Source of the DNA: Candidatus Manganitrophus morganii
GTDB lineage: Bacteria > Nitrospirota > Nitrospiria > SBBL01 > Manganitrophaceae
Direction of reading: 5' to 3'
Assembly: GCA_021651055.1 (NCBI GenBank)
Contig: JAJHOH010000001.1
Span: 434,001-498,000 of the forward strand
Length of the DNA: 64,000 bases
Numbering within the stretch: position 1 is the stretch's first letter; each line of letters begins with the position of its first letter. The position numbers and the translations under genes were made by a program. The notes beneath the pieces are model-generated. The model was not told the origin of the DNA and ran no database searches. It worked only from the letters and a program-made list of their open reading frames with translations. This document shows positions 56,080 through 63,711 of the stretch, piece by piece.

Positions 56080-57476
56080 CGGATTTCCTCAATCAGCTTC
56101 CCGATCGCCAGCCCATCGGCCGCTGCTTCGATCCGGACCGAGCCGAGCCGGCCGGAGAGATCCCGGTCGCTCTCCACCCCCACCCGGATGTAATTCGGGG
56201 TGAGACCGCAAAAGAGCCCCGCTTCATTGCGCGTCTCGAAGAGGACCTCGACGCTCCCGCCGATCGCGCCCGAGTAAAACGCCTTCCGCCGCTGCCGGGA
56301 GAGATCACACAACATCCGGGAGCGCTCCTTGATGACCTTCGACGGCACCGGCGCGAGATCCATTTTGGTCACCCGGGTCCCCTTCCGCTTCGAAAAAGGG
56401 AAGACATGGAGGTAGGAAAAAGGAAGCGAATCAATCAGAGCAAGGGTCTCGGCGAATTCCTTCTCCCCTTCCCCCGGAAATCCGACCATCACATCGGTCC
56501 CCAATCCCAGATTCGGAACCCGCGCCGTCGCCTCCCGAACGAAATCGATATACTCCCGCCGCGTATATCGCCGCCCCATCGCCGAGAGGACGGCGTCGCT
56601 CCCGCTCTGGAGCGGGAGATGAAGATAGGGACAGAGCTTCCCCCCCCGCGCCATTTGATCGAGAATCCGGTCGGAGACGGTCGTCGGCTCGATCGAAGAG
56701 ATCCGGATCCGATGAAGTCCGTCAATCGTCTCCAGCGCCTCGATCAGGTCGGCCAGGTCCTCCCCTTCCGATCGATATTCGCCGAGGTTCACCCCGGTGA
56801 GAACGATCTCCCGATGGCCGCGCGCCACCCAGATCGACGTCTCCAACAAAATATCGTCCTGCTTCCGGCTTCGCTCCCGTCCCCGCGTCGTCGGGATGAT
56901 GCAGAAGGAGCAGAAGAAATCGCAGCCGTCCTGGATCTTGATGTTTGGCCGGGTCGCCTTGTCGAAGGCGGCGTAGCTTTCGATCGTAAAATCGTTCCGG
57001 CCGATCTTCGAGGTATGGAAAACCATCGGCGTCGGCCGCTTCGCCGGCGGCCTCCCGTCGAGCAGCTCCTCGACCAGCTTCGGCAGATCCATCTTGAATT
57101 CGGTCCCGGCGATCAGATCGATCCCCGGCATCTTCCGGAGCGCGTCGGTCCCGACCTGGGCATAACAGCCGGTCACGGCGATGAAGGTCTTCGGGTTTTG
57201 CTTGAGGATCTTCCGGATCAGGTTGCGGCACTTCGCCTCGGCCTGCTCGGTCACCGAGCAGGTGTTGATCACGGCGAGATCGGCTTCGTTCTTTTCATCG
57301 ACGACCTGATAACCGGCCGAATAAAATCCGGCGCCGAGCGAAGCGCTCTCGGATTGATTTAATCGGCAGCCGAGCGTATGAAAAGAAATGGTCGGTTTAC
57401 CCGGCGAAAAGATTTGAAGGAGTCGATCTGTCGCGGAGGAGGTGTCATCGACCGCAGACCGGGTTTCGCTCCGCAT
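56076..57476 (-). CDS. mtaB: Threonylcarbamoyladenosine tRNA methylthiotransferase
   Basis: 466 residues from ATG 57476; the frame is open to 57746, but that extension overlaps the [2Fe-2S] gene and is not conserved-looking. Motifs: FHTLGCRLNQSES, INTCSVTEQAEAKC, VTGCYAQVG, and the radical-SAM cluster QDGCDFFCSFCIIPTTRGR. It adds a methylthio group to t6A37 of tRNA(Lys) and similar. The AAGGGGATAA upstream gives a plausible ribosome site. Confidence 0.93.
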   Translation of the reverse strand: MRSETRSAVDDTSSATDRLLQIFSPGKPTISFHTLGCRLNQSESASLGAGFYSAGYQVVDEKNEADLAVINTCSVTEQAEAKCRNLIRKILKQNPKTFIAVTGCYAQVGTDALRKMPGIDLIAGTEFKMDLPKLVEELLDGRPPAKRPTPMVFHTSKIGRNDFTIESYAAFDKATRPNIKIQDGCDFFCSFCIIPTTRGRERSRKQDDILLETSIWVARGHREIVLTGVNLGEYRSEGEDLADLIEALETIDGLHRIRISSIEPTTVSDRILDQMARGGKLCPYLHLPLQSGSDAVLSAMGRRYTRREYIDFVREATARVPNLGLGTDVMVGFPGEGEKEFAETLALIDSLPFSYLHVFPFSKRKGTRVTKMDLAPVPSKVIKERSRMLCDLSRQRRKAFYSGAIGGSVEVLFETRNEAGLFCGLTPNYIRVGVESDRDLSGRLGSVRIEAAADGLAIGKLIEEIR

Positions 57477-57481
57477 TCTCG

Positions 57482-57811
57482 TTATCCCCTTGCCCACGAT
57501 CGGGGCATCAGCAGTCGCTCGACGATCTCTCCCTTGAGGAGATGTTTTTCGATCACTTCCAAAGCGTCTTCCCGGTTTTTCACGGTGTACCAAACCCCTT
57601 CCGGGTAGATCACAACCGACGGTCCCATCGCGCAGGTATCGAGGCAGCCGGCCTGGTTGGCGCGGACAACTCCCTTCAATCCCCGGTTCGCGATCTCTTC
57701 CTTGAAGAACGACCGAAGATCGTCGGCCCCCTTCGTGGCGCAGCATCCCTTTGAATCACCCGCCGGACGCCGATTGGTGCAGATAAAAAGATGATACTTA
57801 TACTTTGACAT
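57482..57811 (-). CDS. Thioredoxin-like [2Fe-2S] ferredoxin
   Basis: 109 residues. KYHLFICTNRRPAGDSKGCC and QAGCLDTCAMGPSVVIYPEG give the four Cys of the thioredoxin-fold [2Fe-2S] family (C-x(10-12)-C and C-x3-C). It ends 5 bases ahead of mtaB, so it may feed electrons to the radical-SAM methylthiotransferases; that link is inference. Confidence 0.9.
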   Translation of the reverse strand: MSKYKYHLFICTNRRPAGDSKGCCATKGADDLRSFFKEEIANRGLKGVVRANQAGCLDTCAMGPSVVIYPEGVWYTVKNREDALEVIEKHLLKGEIVERLLMPRSWARG

Positions 57812-57839
57812 TATCCCCTTTGTCCCTCTTTTCTATTCT

Positions 57840-57912
57840 GTAGGGGCGTGATTCATCACGCCCTGATCTATTTTAAACAGAAAACACAGGGCGCAATGAA
57901 TTGCGCCCCTAC
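57840..57912. repeat. GTAGGGGCG-type palindromic repeat, copy 4
   Basis: Begins GTAGGGGCGTGATTCATCAC and ends GCAATGAATTGCGCCCCTAC; it is copy 2 in inverted orientation, both modules included. Its last bases supply the TAG stop codon of the minus-strand gene that ends at 57909. Confidence 0.88.
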
Positions 57913-58322
57913 GATTTCTCCTCCAGAAACCTTCGGAGTTCGTCCTTCAGCTCCGGAATCTGCGGGAGGTTGTTTCGAATCGCCCCCATGATGTTCTCCA
58001 GGCGCGCCATCCGTTGTGTCTCTTTGTCGGAGGCGATGTACTGATCGAGCGTCTCATAGGCGTTGCCATGATGGGATTCCAGAAACGGTCTTGCGGCGAG
58101 AAGGGCGGCGATCAAATCGGCCGGCTCGACATCGGGGGGAGAGGCCACCACAAACGTTCCATCGGAAAAGATGACGACCGCGTTCGACGGCCCCGCCGCA
58201 ACCACTTTCTCGATTTTCTTCCCGTCGGCCGAACTCCAGTCGATCAGCCGTCCCGGAAAAGTTTTGGCGAAGGCGACCTTTTCGGCGTTGATCTTCCATT
58301 TTTTCTCGACGTATCGCTCGAT
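57909..58322 (-). CDS. Orphan reading frame following rhodanese in the same frame, no standard start codon
   Basis: The frame begins just after the rhodanese TAG and stays open to 57909. The first codons are GCG ATC GAG CGA TAC; the first ATG/GTG/TTG is a GTG only at 58205, which would cut into a fold-like stretch (KINAEKVAFAKTFPGRLIDW). With an ATC start at 58322 (AGAGG seven bases upstream) it would encode 137 residues starting MERYVEKKW, with VVIFSDGTFVVASPPD in the middle and a helical end. Alternatives: readthrough of the amber codon, or a sequence error. Family unknown. Confidence 0.6.
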   Translation of the reverse strand: MERYVEKKWKINAEKVAFAKTFPGRLIDWSSADGKKIEKVVAAGPSNAVVIFSDGTFVVASPPDVEPADLIAALLAARPFLESHHGNAYETLDQYIASDKETQRMARLENIMGAIRNNLPQIPELKDELRRFLEEKS

Positions 58323-58325
58323 CGC

Positions 58326-58685
58326 CTACCTCTCCACCGGAAGGCCGAGCCGCCGCCACGCCTCGAAGCCCCCCTCCATCGAGGAGACGTTTTCATAGCC
58401 CATCTTCTTTAAGACCTGCGCCGCGACGGCGCTCCGTCCGCCCGCCGCGCAGTAGAGGATGACCGGCTGCGTCGCATCTTTAAAATGCCGCTCCATCTCC
58501 ATTTCCAAGATCCCGCGGGGGATGTTCCGGCTCTTCGGGACCCGTCCGGCCTGGAATTCGTCCCCCTCCCGGACATCGATCAGTGTGAATGCTTCTCCCC
58601 GCTCGATCTTCTCCTGGACATCTTTTACCTGGAGAAGCGGCACCTCCCGCTTCGCTTCCGCCACCAGATCCCGCCACATCTTCAT
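58326..58685 (-). CDS. Rhodanese-like sulfurtransferase
   Basis: 119 residues, single-domain. LIDVREGDEFQAGRVPKSRN is the CDC25-like entry motif and LYCAAGGRSAVAA carries the catalytic Cys in the CxxGxR loop. It transfers sulfane sulfur or acts in sulfur relay. The TAG stop is followed without a frame change by another open frame. Confidence 0.93.
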   Translation of the reverse strand: MKMWRDLVAEAKREVPLLQVKDVQEKIERGEAFTLIDVREGDEFQAGRVPKSRNIPRGILEMEMERHFKDATQPVILYCAAGGRSAVAAQVLKKMGYENVSSMEGGFEAWRRLGLPVER

Positions 58686-58776
58686 TCTTGTCTTTCCTCC
58701 CTATCGCGATGAACCGAACGTTCAGACTAATCTATTTTGGCCCCTTTTTCAACCCGCGGGGATTAGGTGTCATGAA

Positions 58777-59790
58777 TCATTTTTGCGCCGGCGCTTCGAC
58801 CGTTTCACCCAGAAGACGCCCCAGGGCCGGCCGGCCGAAGAGGTTAAATCCCCGGGCCGCTTCAGGCGGGTGGCCCGCTACGCAGACGATCGGCTTCGAC
58901 CCCGCCGCCCCCAGCACGAGCGGCTTTCCGGAACGCATCGGGACCCCCTTCACCACCGCGCCGGGCGCTCCCGCCGCATTGACGAGATCGACGGTGAAAT
59001 CTCTCCCCCCGATCGCCGTCCCCCCGGAGATCACCACCATCTCGGCCTCCGCAAGGGCTTCCTTGAGCCGCTTTACGAAGAGATCGAAATCGTCTTTAAT
59101 GATCCCTTTGAAAAGGGGGGTCCCCCCCGCCTCTTCAACCAGTGCCGAGAGGCCGAACGAATTGCAGTCCCAAATCGCGCCGGCCCGAAACGGCTCGGTC
59201 GGCGGAATCACTTCGTTACCCGACGAGAAAATCGCCACGCGCGGCCGCTTCGCCACGCTCACTTCCAGAATCCCTTGGCCGGCGAGAAGAAAAATGTCGG
59301 CCGGCGTGATCCGGCGCCCCTTTGCAAAGAGAAGACTCCCCTTCTTCCGGTCACACCCTTGCGTCTCGATATTTTCATTCTGCGCAAGCGGCCGGGTCAG
59401 CCGGATCCGGTCCCCCTCCTGAGTCACGTCCCACTGTTTGACGACGGCGAAGTCGCCGGCGGGGATGTAGCTGCCGGTCGTCACCCGCATCGCCTTTCCG
59501 GGCCCTAACCCCTTTGCCTCTCCGGCGCCGACCGGAATCTCCCCGACGACGTTAAACGTCACGGGCCGCTCAGCAGAGGCAGCGGCCGCCTCCGACGCAA
59601 CCAGAACATATCCCTCCATGATCGAGCGGGAATAGGGGGGATCGTCGACCCCCGCCGTGACATCGGCCGCGAGGATACGCCCGCGCGCCGATGAAAGGGG
59701 GACCTTCTCCGCCCCCGAGACCCCTTGCGGGACCACCGCCAGAAAGCTCTCCAAGGCCGTTTGAACCGGATCGTCTTTTTGACTCATCAT
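58777..59790 (-). CDS. Molybdopterin molybdotransferase MoeA-like
   Basis: 337 residues, shorter than the usual ~400. N-terminal PLSSARGRILAADVTAGVDD and YSRSIMEGYVLVA, a beta domain, and the MoCF domain with SSGNEVIPPTEP, VISGGTAIGGRDF and AGSKPIVCVAGHP. The C-terminal MoeA domain IV appears missing or cut short. It should insert molybdate into adenylylated molybdopterin. Other Mo-cofactor genes lie at 61472 and 62900. Confidence 0.88.
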   Translation of the reverse strand: MMSQKDDPVQTALESFLAVVPQGVSGAEKVPLSSARGRILAADVTAGVDDPPYSRSIMEGYVLVASEAAAASAERPVTFNVVGEIPVGAGEAKGLGPGKAMRVTTGSYIPAGDFAVVKQWDVTQEGDRIRLTRPLAQNENIETQGCDRKKGSLLFAKGRRITPADIFLLAGQGILEVSVAKRPRVAIFSSGNEVIPPTEPFRAGAIWDCNSFGLSALVEEAGGTPLFKGIIKDDFDLFVKRLKEALAEAEMVVISGGTAIGGRDFTVDLVNAAGAPGAVVKGVPMRSGKPLVLGAAGSKPIVCVAGHPPEAARGFNLFGRPALGRLLGETVEAPAQK

Positions 59791-59822
59791 GACTCCTTAC
59801 ATCCCTTGTTGTGATTCCTGTA

Positions 59823-60041
59823 TCAGGAAGAGAAATGCCACACCAGCCCCCCGAGCCCCCAAAGCAAGGCGATGAGGCCGTAGAAAAAGGCCCAGTACCG
59901 TTTCCCTCGGGCCGACGGAAGGAAATGGACCTCCGTGGAAAACCGCATGATCCATTTGAAGAATGAAAACTGATTCTCAAAATGATAGCTGATGAAGAAA
60001 AGAAAGGCGATCCCGATCATCACCAACGACGACAATAACAT
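59823..60041 (-). CDS. Small two-helix membrane protein
   Basis: 72 residues from ATG 60041, preceded by GGGAGGG. Two hydrophobic segments (LLSSLVMIGIAFLFFISY and AFFYGLIALLWGLGGLVWHF) flank a basic loop with KWIMRFSTEVHF. No family recognised. Lies between moeA and a porin-like gene. Confidence 0.65.
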   Translation of the reverse strand: MLLSSLVMIGIAFLFFISYHFENQFSFFKWIMRFSTEVHFLPSARGKRYWAFFYGLIALLWGLGGLVWHFSS

Positions 60042-60111
60042 CGGACCCTCCCGGCCGGTTGGAACCCTCATTCATATCACGAAGCTCCCCGCTGGTTCAA
60101 GTCTAGCCCGG

Positions 60112-60151
60112 CCTTTGTGGGGGCAGGCACGGGGGCCTGCCCCCACAAAGG
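60112..60151. repeat. Perfect 17-bp inverted repeat beyond the porin-like gene
   Basis: CCTTTGTGGGGGCAGGC (60112-60128) and its exact complement (60135-60151) around a 6-base loop. It is 7 bases past the porin stop on the minus strand but has no T tract, so it may be a terminator or a dispersed palindrome. Confidence 0.7.
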
Positions 60152-60158
60152 GACTCCT

Positions 60159-61238
60159 TTAGAATCTGTACACACTCTCAAATGTCATGGTGAAAAGGTC
60201 TTCATCGACACCGCCGGTTGTATCCTCCTCGATGTTGGTCCATATCCCCTCCAGGCGGAACTCGAGGTGATTGACCGGCTCGATGGAACCGCTCACCGTC
60301 CACTCGGAGATATCGACCGCCTCCGCCGGAAAGACGCCGATCCTCGGCGTCGCCAGGAAATACGCTCCGGCAAAATCGGAATCCTCGTCCGCGTTCACCT
60401 GTTCGTACCGGACCGTCAGGCCGTGCCGGAACGGTTCCTTGTGGGTATGATTCGCCGTGATCCCGAAGGCCTGGTTGCTTTCATCCATCGTATATTCAAA
60501 GCCGAGAAACGTCATCGGGACCGCCCAGCTTTTGGCGACGAAGTTATAAACGGTTCCATCCCCGTCATTTTCATCTTCCGTTCCATAGACCGCTCCCACG
60601 CGAAAGTCCACCCAGTCGCGGAGTTCGAAGCCAGCATCAAAACCGTAACTCCACTCCTCCGGCGCGTCATGCCACTCGTTTCCTTTAAAAGCCCCCAGGG
60701 AGAACGGCCCGGCCTCTCCGGCAACGCGGTACCCTGCAAAATTAACCGGTATCAACTCCGCCTGCAATGTCCGGCTGGTGGTGAGGCGCTCCGGCGCATC
60801 CTGAGGTTGAAGCCCCAGCGGCAGGTTCCAAACCCCTCCGGTCAGCTTCAAGCCGAATTCGGCTCCGAAAAGCGGGGTCCAGTCGAACCGGGCCTGTTCG
60901 ATCCCGATCCCCTCCCCGTTGTTTTGGACCACCCCCTGCGCTTCCTCTCCGGTGGCGGGGATATTGAGATCGATCCGCCCGCTCAGCTCGGGCCAATTCT
61001 TCTCGACATCGAGCTCGGCGGTAATGTCGGTTCGATTCTTCAGAAGGTTGTCGCCGACCAACGGTTCGGCCCGCTCATTCTCAAAATTGTACCGATAACT
61101 CGCAAAACCGCCGATGAGCAGCGGATCCTCGGCCTGCGCCGACGGAACGCCGCTCACAAACGCCATACTGCCGGCCAAGAACAAGAAGAACGACGCTTTC
61201 GTCTTCGAACGGAACCGATCGAGTTGAAATGCGCTCAT
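60159..61238 (-). CDS. Porin-like outer-membrane beta-barrel protein
   Basis: 359 residues from ATG 61238 (AAGGAG upstream); the frame is open to 61454 without signals. Signal peptide ends SAQA near residue 36. The mature part alternates beta strands with short turns (FASYRYNFEN, GRIDLNIPA, EFGLKLTGGVW, DFRVGAVYG) and ends in YRF, the terminal aromatic recognised by the BAM machinery. Substrate unknown. Confidence 0.8.
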   Translation of the reverse strand: MSAFQLDRFRSKTKASFFLFLAGSMAFVSGVPSAQAEDPLLIGGFASYRYNFENERAEPLVGDNLLKNRTDITAELDVEKNWPELSGRIDLNIPATGEEAQGVVQNNGEGIGIEQARFDWTPLFGAEFGLKLTGGVWNLPLGLQPQDAPERLTTSRTLQAELIPVNFAGYRVAGEAGPFSLGAFKGNEWHDAPEEWSYGFDAGFELRDWVDFRVGAVYGTEDENDGDGTVYNFVAKSWAVPMTFLGFEYTMDESNQAFGITANHTHKEPFRHGLTVRYEQVNADEDSDFAGAYFLATPRIGVFPAEAVDISEWTVSGSIEPVNHLEFRLEGIWTNIEEDTTGGVDEDLFTMTFESVYRF

Positions 61239-61471
61239 GATGAACTCCTTTCTCTTTTTTAGATGGCGTGAGATTCGCCCCGTAGAGAGCGAAAGGGGAA
61301 ATAAATGTGCGAGCGGGATCATACCAAAGAAGGAATAAAAAGTCATCCCGAAACCGAGAACAAGAGGGAACGGAAGCGGGCCACCCTCCCTGGCTTGGCG
61401 AGCGGGATAAAACATTTGTATTTTGAATAAATTTTGGTTTATAGTAATACGCAATGATCCAAGGAGGAAGG

Positions 61472-61951
61472 ATGGCGCTGACGGTCGGGATTTTATCGAT
61501 TAAAGAACGAGGGATCGTGCCGGGCGAGGACCGGGTCACCAATGAGCTTTCGAAGATGATCACGGAAGCCGGCGGGGAGATCGTCGTGAAAGAGGTGATT
61601 ACCAGCGAGGAAGAAAAGGTCCGGGACAAGCTGATCGAATGGAGCGACCGGATCATGCCCGACGTCATCCTCACCGCCGGCGGCTCCGGCCTCGGCAAAC
61701 AAGACCGGACCCCCGACGCCACCCGCGCCGCGATGGACCGGGAAGTGCCGGGGATCGCCGAGATCATGCGGACCGAAGTTTTTCAGAAAAAGACGAAGAA
61801 GGCGATCATCTCCCGGGCCACGGCCGCCATTCGAAAAGACACCTTGATCATCAACCTCCCCGGCAGCGCCGGCCCCGCTCGGGAAAACCTGGAGGTCATT
61901 CTCGGGACCCTCCAACACCTGGTGGACATGGTCCATCCGAGAAGACCATAA
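61472..61951 (+). CDS. Molybdenum cofactor biosynthesis protein, MogA/MoaB family
   Basis: 159 residues from ATG 61472 with a strong AAGGAGGAAGG; an ATG at 61454 is in frame but lacks a site. TVGILSIKERGIVPGED, ILTAGGSGLGKQDRTPDAT and LPGSAGPARENLEVIL are the MoCF domain motifs of enzymes that adenylylate molybdopterin before Mo insertion. It follows an outward-facing porin gene and precedes a molybdoenzyme-like gene. Confidence 0.92.
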   Translation: MALTVGILSIKERGIVPGEDRVTNELSKMITEAGGEIVVKEVITSEEEKVRDKLIEWSDRIMPDVILTAGGSGLGKQDRTPDATRAAMDREVPGIAEIMRTEVFQKKTKKAIISRATAAIRKDTLIINLPGSAGPARENLEVILGTLQHLVDMVHPRRP

Positions 61952-61973
61952 AAATAAAATAGAGGTCTTAAAA

Positions 61974-62171
61974 ATGGGAAGCCCCCTCTTTTTGGCGACT
62001 GTTTTCACCCTCGTTGCCATCTGGGCCGTTCTTCTCGCCATTCCGGCCCTTCGCCGTCCCCCTCCCGGATTCGAGCCCCGGCTTTGCCTTTCCTGCAGCA
62101 AGACCAGCAAATATGATGCGACACAATGTGAACATTGCGGCGCCCCGATCGAACCCCGAAAAGATGTTTGA
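61974..62171 (+). CDS. Small membrane-anchored zinc-ribbon protein
   Basis: 65 residues: one hydrophobic helix (LFLATVFTLVAIWAVLLAIP) followed by a zinc ribbon CLSCSKTSKYDATQCEHCG. Function unknown; such proteins are common as small regulatory or assembly factors. It sits 22 bases after the mogA-like gene. Confidence 0.65.
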   Translation: MGSPLFLATVFTLVAIWAVLLAIPALRRPPPGFEPRLCLSCSKTSKYDATQCEHCGAPIEPRKDV

Positions 62172-62221
62172 TCCGTTCCGGGGCGCGATGGTACAATCCG
62201 AACTGCAAGGAGGAATTTACT

Positions 62222-62866
62222 TTGGAGCCGGATGATCGGCTGATTGCCAAGAAAGAAGGGTGGGCCCGGAACGGACGGGGCCTGACGGGAGAGATCCAAA
62301 AGGACGAACGACCGCGCCTTCCTCCCGGACAGAAGCTCAACAAGGGCTTTCCCGTGTTGGATCTCGGCATCCTTCCCGAGGTCGATATCGATGATTGGGC
62401 GCTATCGATCAAAGGGGAGATCGAAAACCCGCTCGTCTGGAATTGGGACCGGTTCAGCGCGTTGGCGACCGACCGGATCGTCACCGACTTCCATTGCGTC
62501 ACGACCTGGAGCATCTTCGATGCGCATTGGGAGGGGCTCTTCTTCAGGAAGCTGATTGAACAGGTCCGGCCCGCCCCGGAAGCGAAATTCGTTTACTTCA
62601 CCTCCTACGACGGCTACACCACCAACCTCCCCCTCTCGGTCTGCGCCGACGACGATGTCCTGCTCGCCCACGCGTGGAACGGCCAGCCCCTTTCGAGGGA
62701 ACATGGGGGCCCGGTCCGGATGATCGTCCCCAAGCGATATGCCTGGAAGAGCGCCAAGTGGATCAAAGAGATCCACTTCATGAAAAACGACCGGCTCGGC
62801 TTTTGGGAAATGCGCGGCTATTCCAACACCGCCGACCCCTGGACGGAAGACCGCTACGCGCAATAG
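62222..62866 (+). CDS. Cytoplasmic sulfite-oxidase-fold molybdoenzyme
   Basis: 214 residues from TTG 62222, which has AAGGAGG upstream; the frame extends to 62135 over the previous gene. DWALSIKGEIENPLVWNWDR, TDFHCVTTWSIFDAHWEG with the expected Mo-ligand Cys, and GGPVRMIVPKRYAWKSAKWI define the family (YuiH/sulfite oxidase-like oxidoreductases). No signal peptide. Its neighbours are Mo-cofactor genes, which supports a working cofactor. Substrate unknown. Confidence 0.88.
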   Translation: MEPDDRLIAKKEGWARNGRGLTGEIQKDERPRLPPGQKLNKGFPVLDLGILPEVDIDDWALSIKGEIENPLVWNWDRFSALATDRIVTDFHCVTTWSIFDAHWEGLFFRKLIEQVRPAPEAKFVYFTSYDGYTTNLPLSVCADDDVLLAHAWNGQPLSREHGGPVRMIVPKRYAWKSAKWIKEIHFMKNDRLGFWEMRGYSNTADPWTEDRYAQ

Positions 62867-62899
62867 TCAGAGAGAGCAGGAACAGAGGTCACCGGCATC

Positions 62900-63637
62900 A
62901 TGGCGCAGCAAAGTAAAAACGCCGCAATCATCATCATCGGCAATGAAATCCTCTCCGGAAAAGTTCAAGACGCGAACTCCCCTTACCTCACCGGCGAGCT
63001 GCGGGCCTTGGGGGTCGACGTCCAGCGGATCTCGGTGATCCCCGATGAAATCGATACCATCGGCGAAGAGGTCGCCGCTTGCCGGAAGAGATACCATCTT
63101 GTTTTCACCAGCGGCGGGGTCGGGCCGACCCATGATGATGTGACGATGGAAGGGATTGCCCGAGGGGTCGGAAGGCCGCTGACCCATCATCCCATCCTCG
63201 ATCAGCTCCTCAGGACCGTTTACGGGGGAGATTTAAATCCGGCGCAACTGAAGCTGGCCGATGTGCCGGAGGGGCTCGAGCTTCTCCACGCGGAGGGGCT
63301 TCGGGTTCCGGTGCTTCGCTTCGAGAATATTTATATCTTTCCGGGAATCCCCTCTTTATTGGTCCGGAAATTCGAAGCGATCAAGGAGCGATTCAGAGAA
63401 ACGCCTTTCCATCTCCGAAAAATTTTCCTCACCGGAGACGAAGCGCTCGTCGCCGAAGATCTCAACAAAGTCCTCCGCCTCTTCCCCCGCCTTCTCCTCG
63501 GATCGTACCCGATCCTCCATCATCCCGAATACAAAGTGATCCTCACCCTGGAATCGAAAGACAAAGGGTATCTTGAAGGGGCGACGCAGTCGCTTCTGTC
63601 GTTCTTGCCGAAGGATGTGGTGCTGAGGCTGGAGTAA
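62900..63637 (+). CDS. CinA-type / MoCF-domain protein
   Basis: 245 residues. AIIIIGNEILSGKVQDANSP, VFTSGGVGPTHDDVTMEGIA and IYIFPGIPSLLVRKFEA mark the N-terminal domain of competence/damage-inducible protein CinA, without the C-terminal nicotinamide-nucleotide amidase domain. Such stand-alone versions have pyrophosphatase-like activities. Lies 33 bases after the molybdoenzyme gene. Confidence 0.88.
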   Translation: MAQQSKNAAIIIIGNEILSGKVQDANSPYLTGELRALGVDVQRISVIPDEIDTIGEEVAACRKRYHLVFTSGGVGPTHDDVTMEGIARGVGRPLTHHPILDQLLRTVYGGDLNPAQLKLADVPEGLELLHAEGLRVPVLRFENIYIFPGIPSLLVRKFEAIKERFRETPFHLRKIFLTGDEALVAEDLNKVLRLFPRLLLGSYPILHHPEYKVILTLESKDKGYLEGATQSLLSFLPKDVVLRLE

Positions 63638-63641
63638 GTTC

Positions 63642-63706
63642 AATTAGGAATTACGAATGTGGAATGAGGAATGCGGTTTTTAATTCCTCATTCTCAATTC
63701 CTAATT
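63642..63706. repeat. Nested AT-rich palindrome between convergent genes
   Basis: AATTAGGAATT (63642-63652) pairs with AATTCCTAATT (63696-63706) and GAATGAGGAAT (63662-63672) with ATTCCTCATTC (63683-63693). It can form a long cruciform and could terminate both flanking genes. Related to the repeat near 28044-28069. Confidence 0.75.
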
Positions 63707-63711
63707 TTGTT

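Noticed and set aside
57477-57746. N-terminal extension of the MtaB frame
   Set aside because: It overlaps the [2Fe-2S] protein on the same strand, its residues look random, and an ATG at 57476 gives a normal family start.
60117-61262. A 381-codon plus-strand open frame
   Set aside because: It mirrors the porin-like gene, whose signal peptide, ribosome site and terminal aromatic residue support the minus strand.
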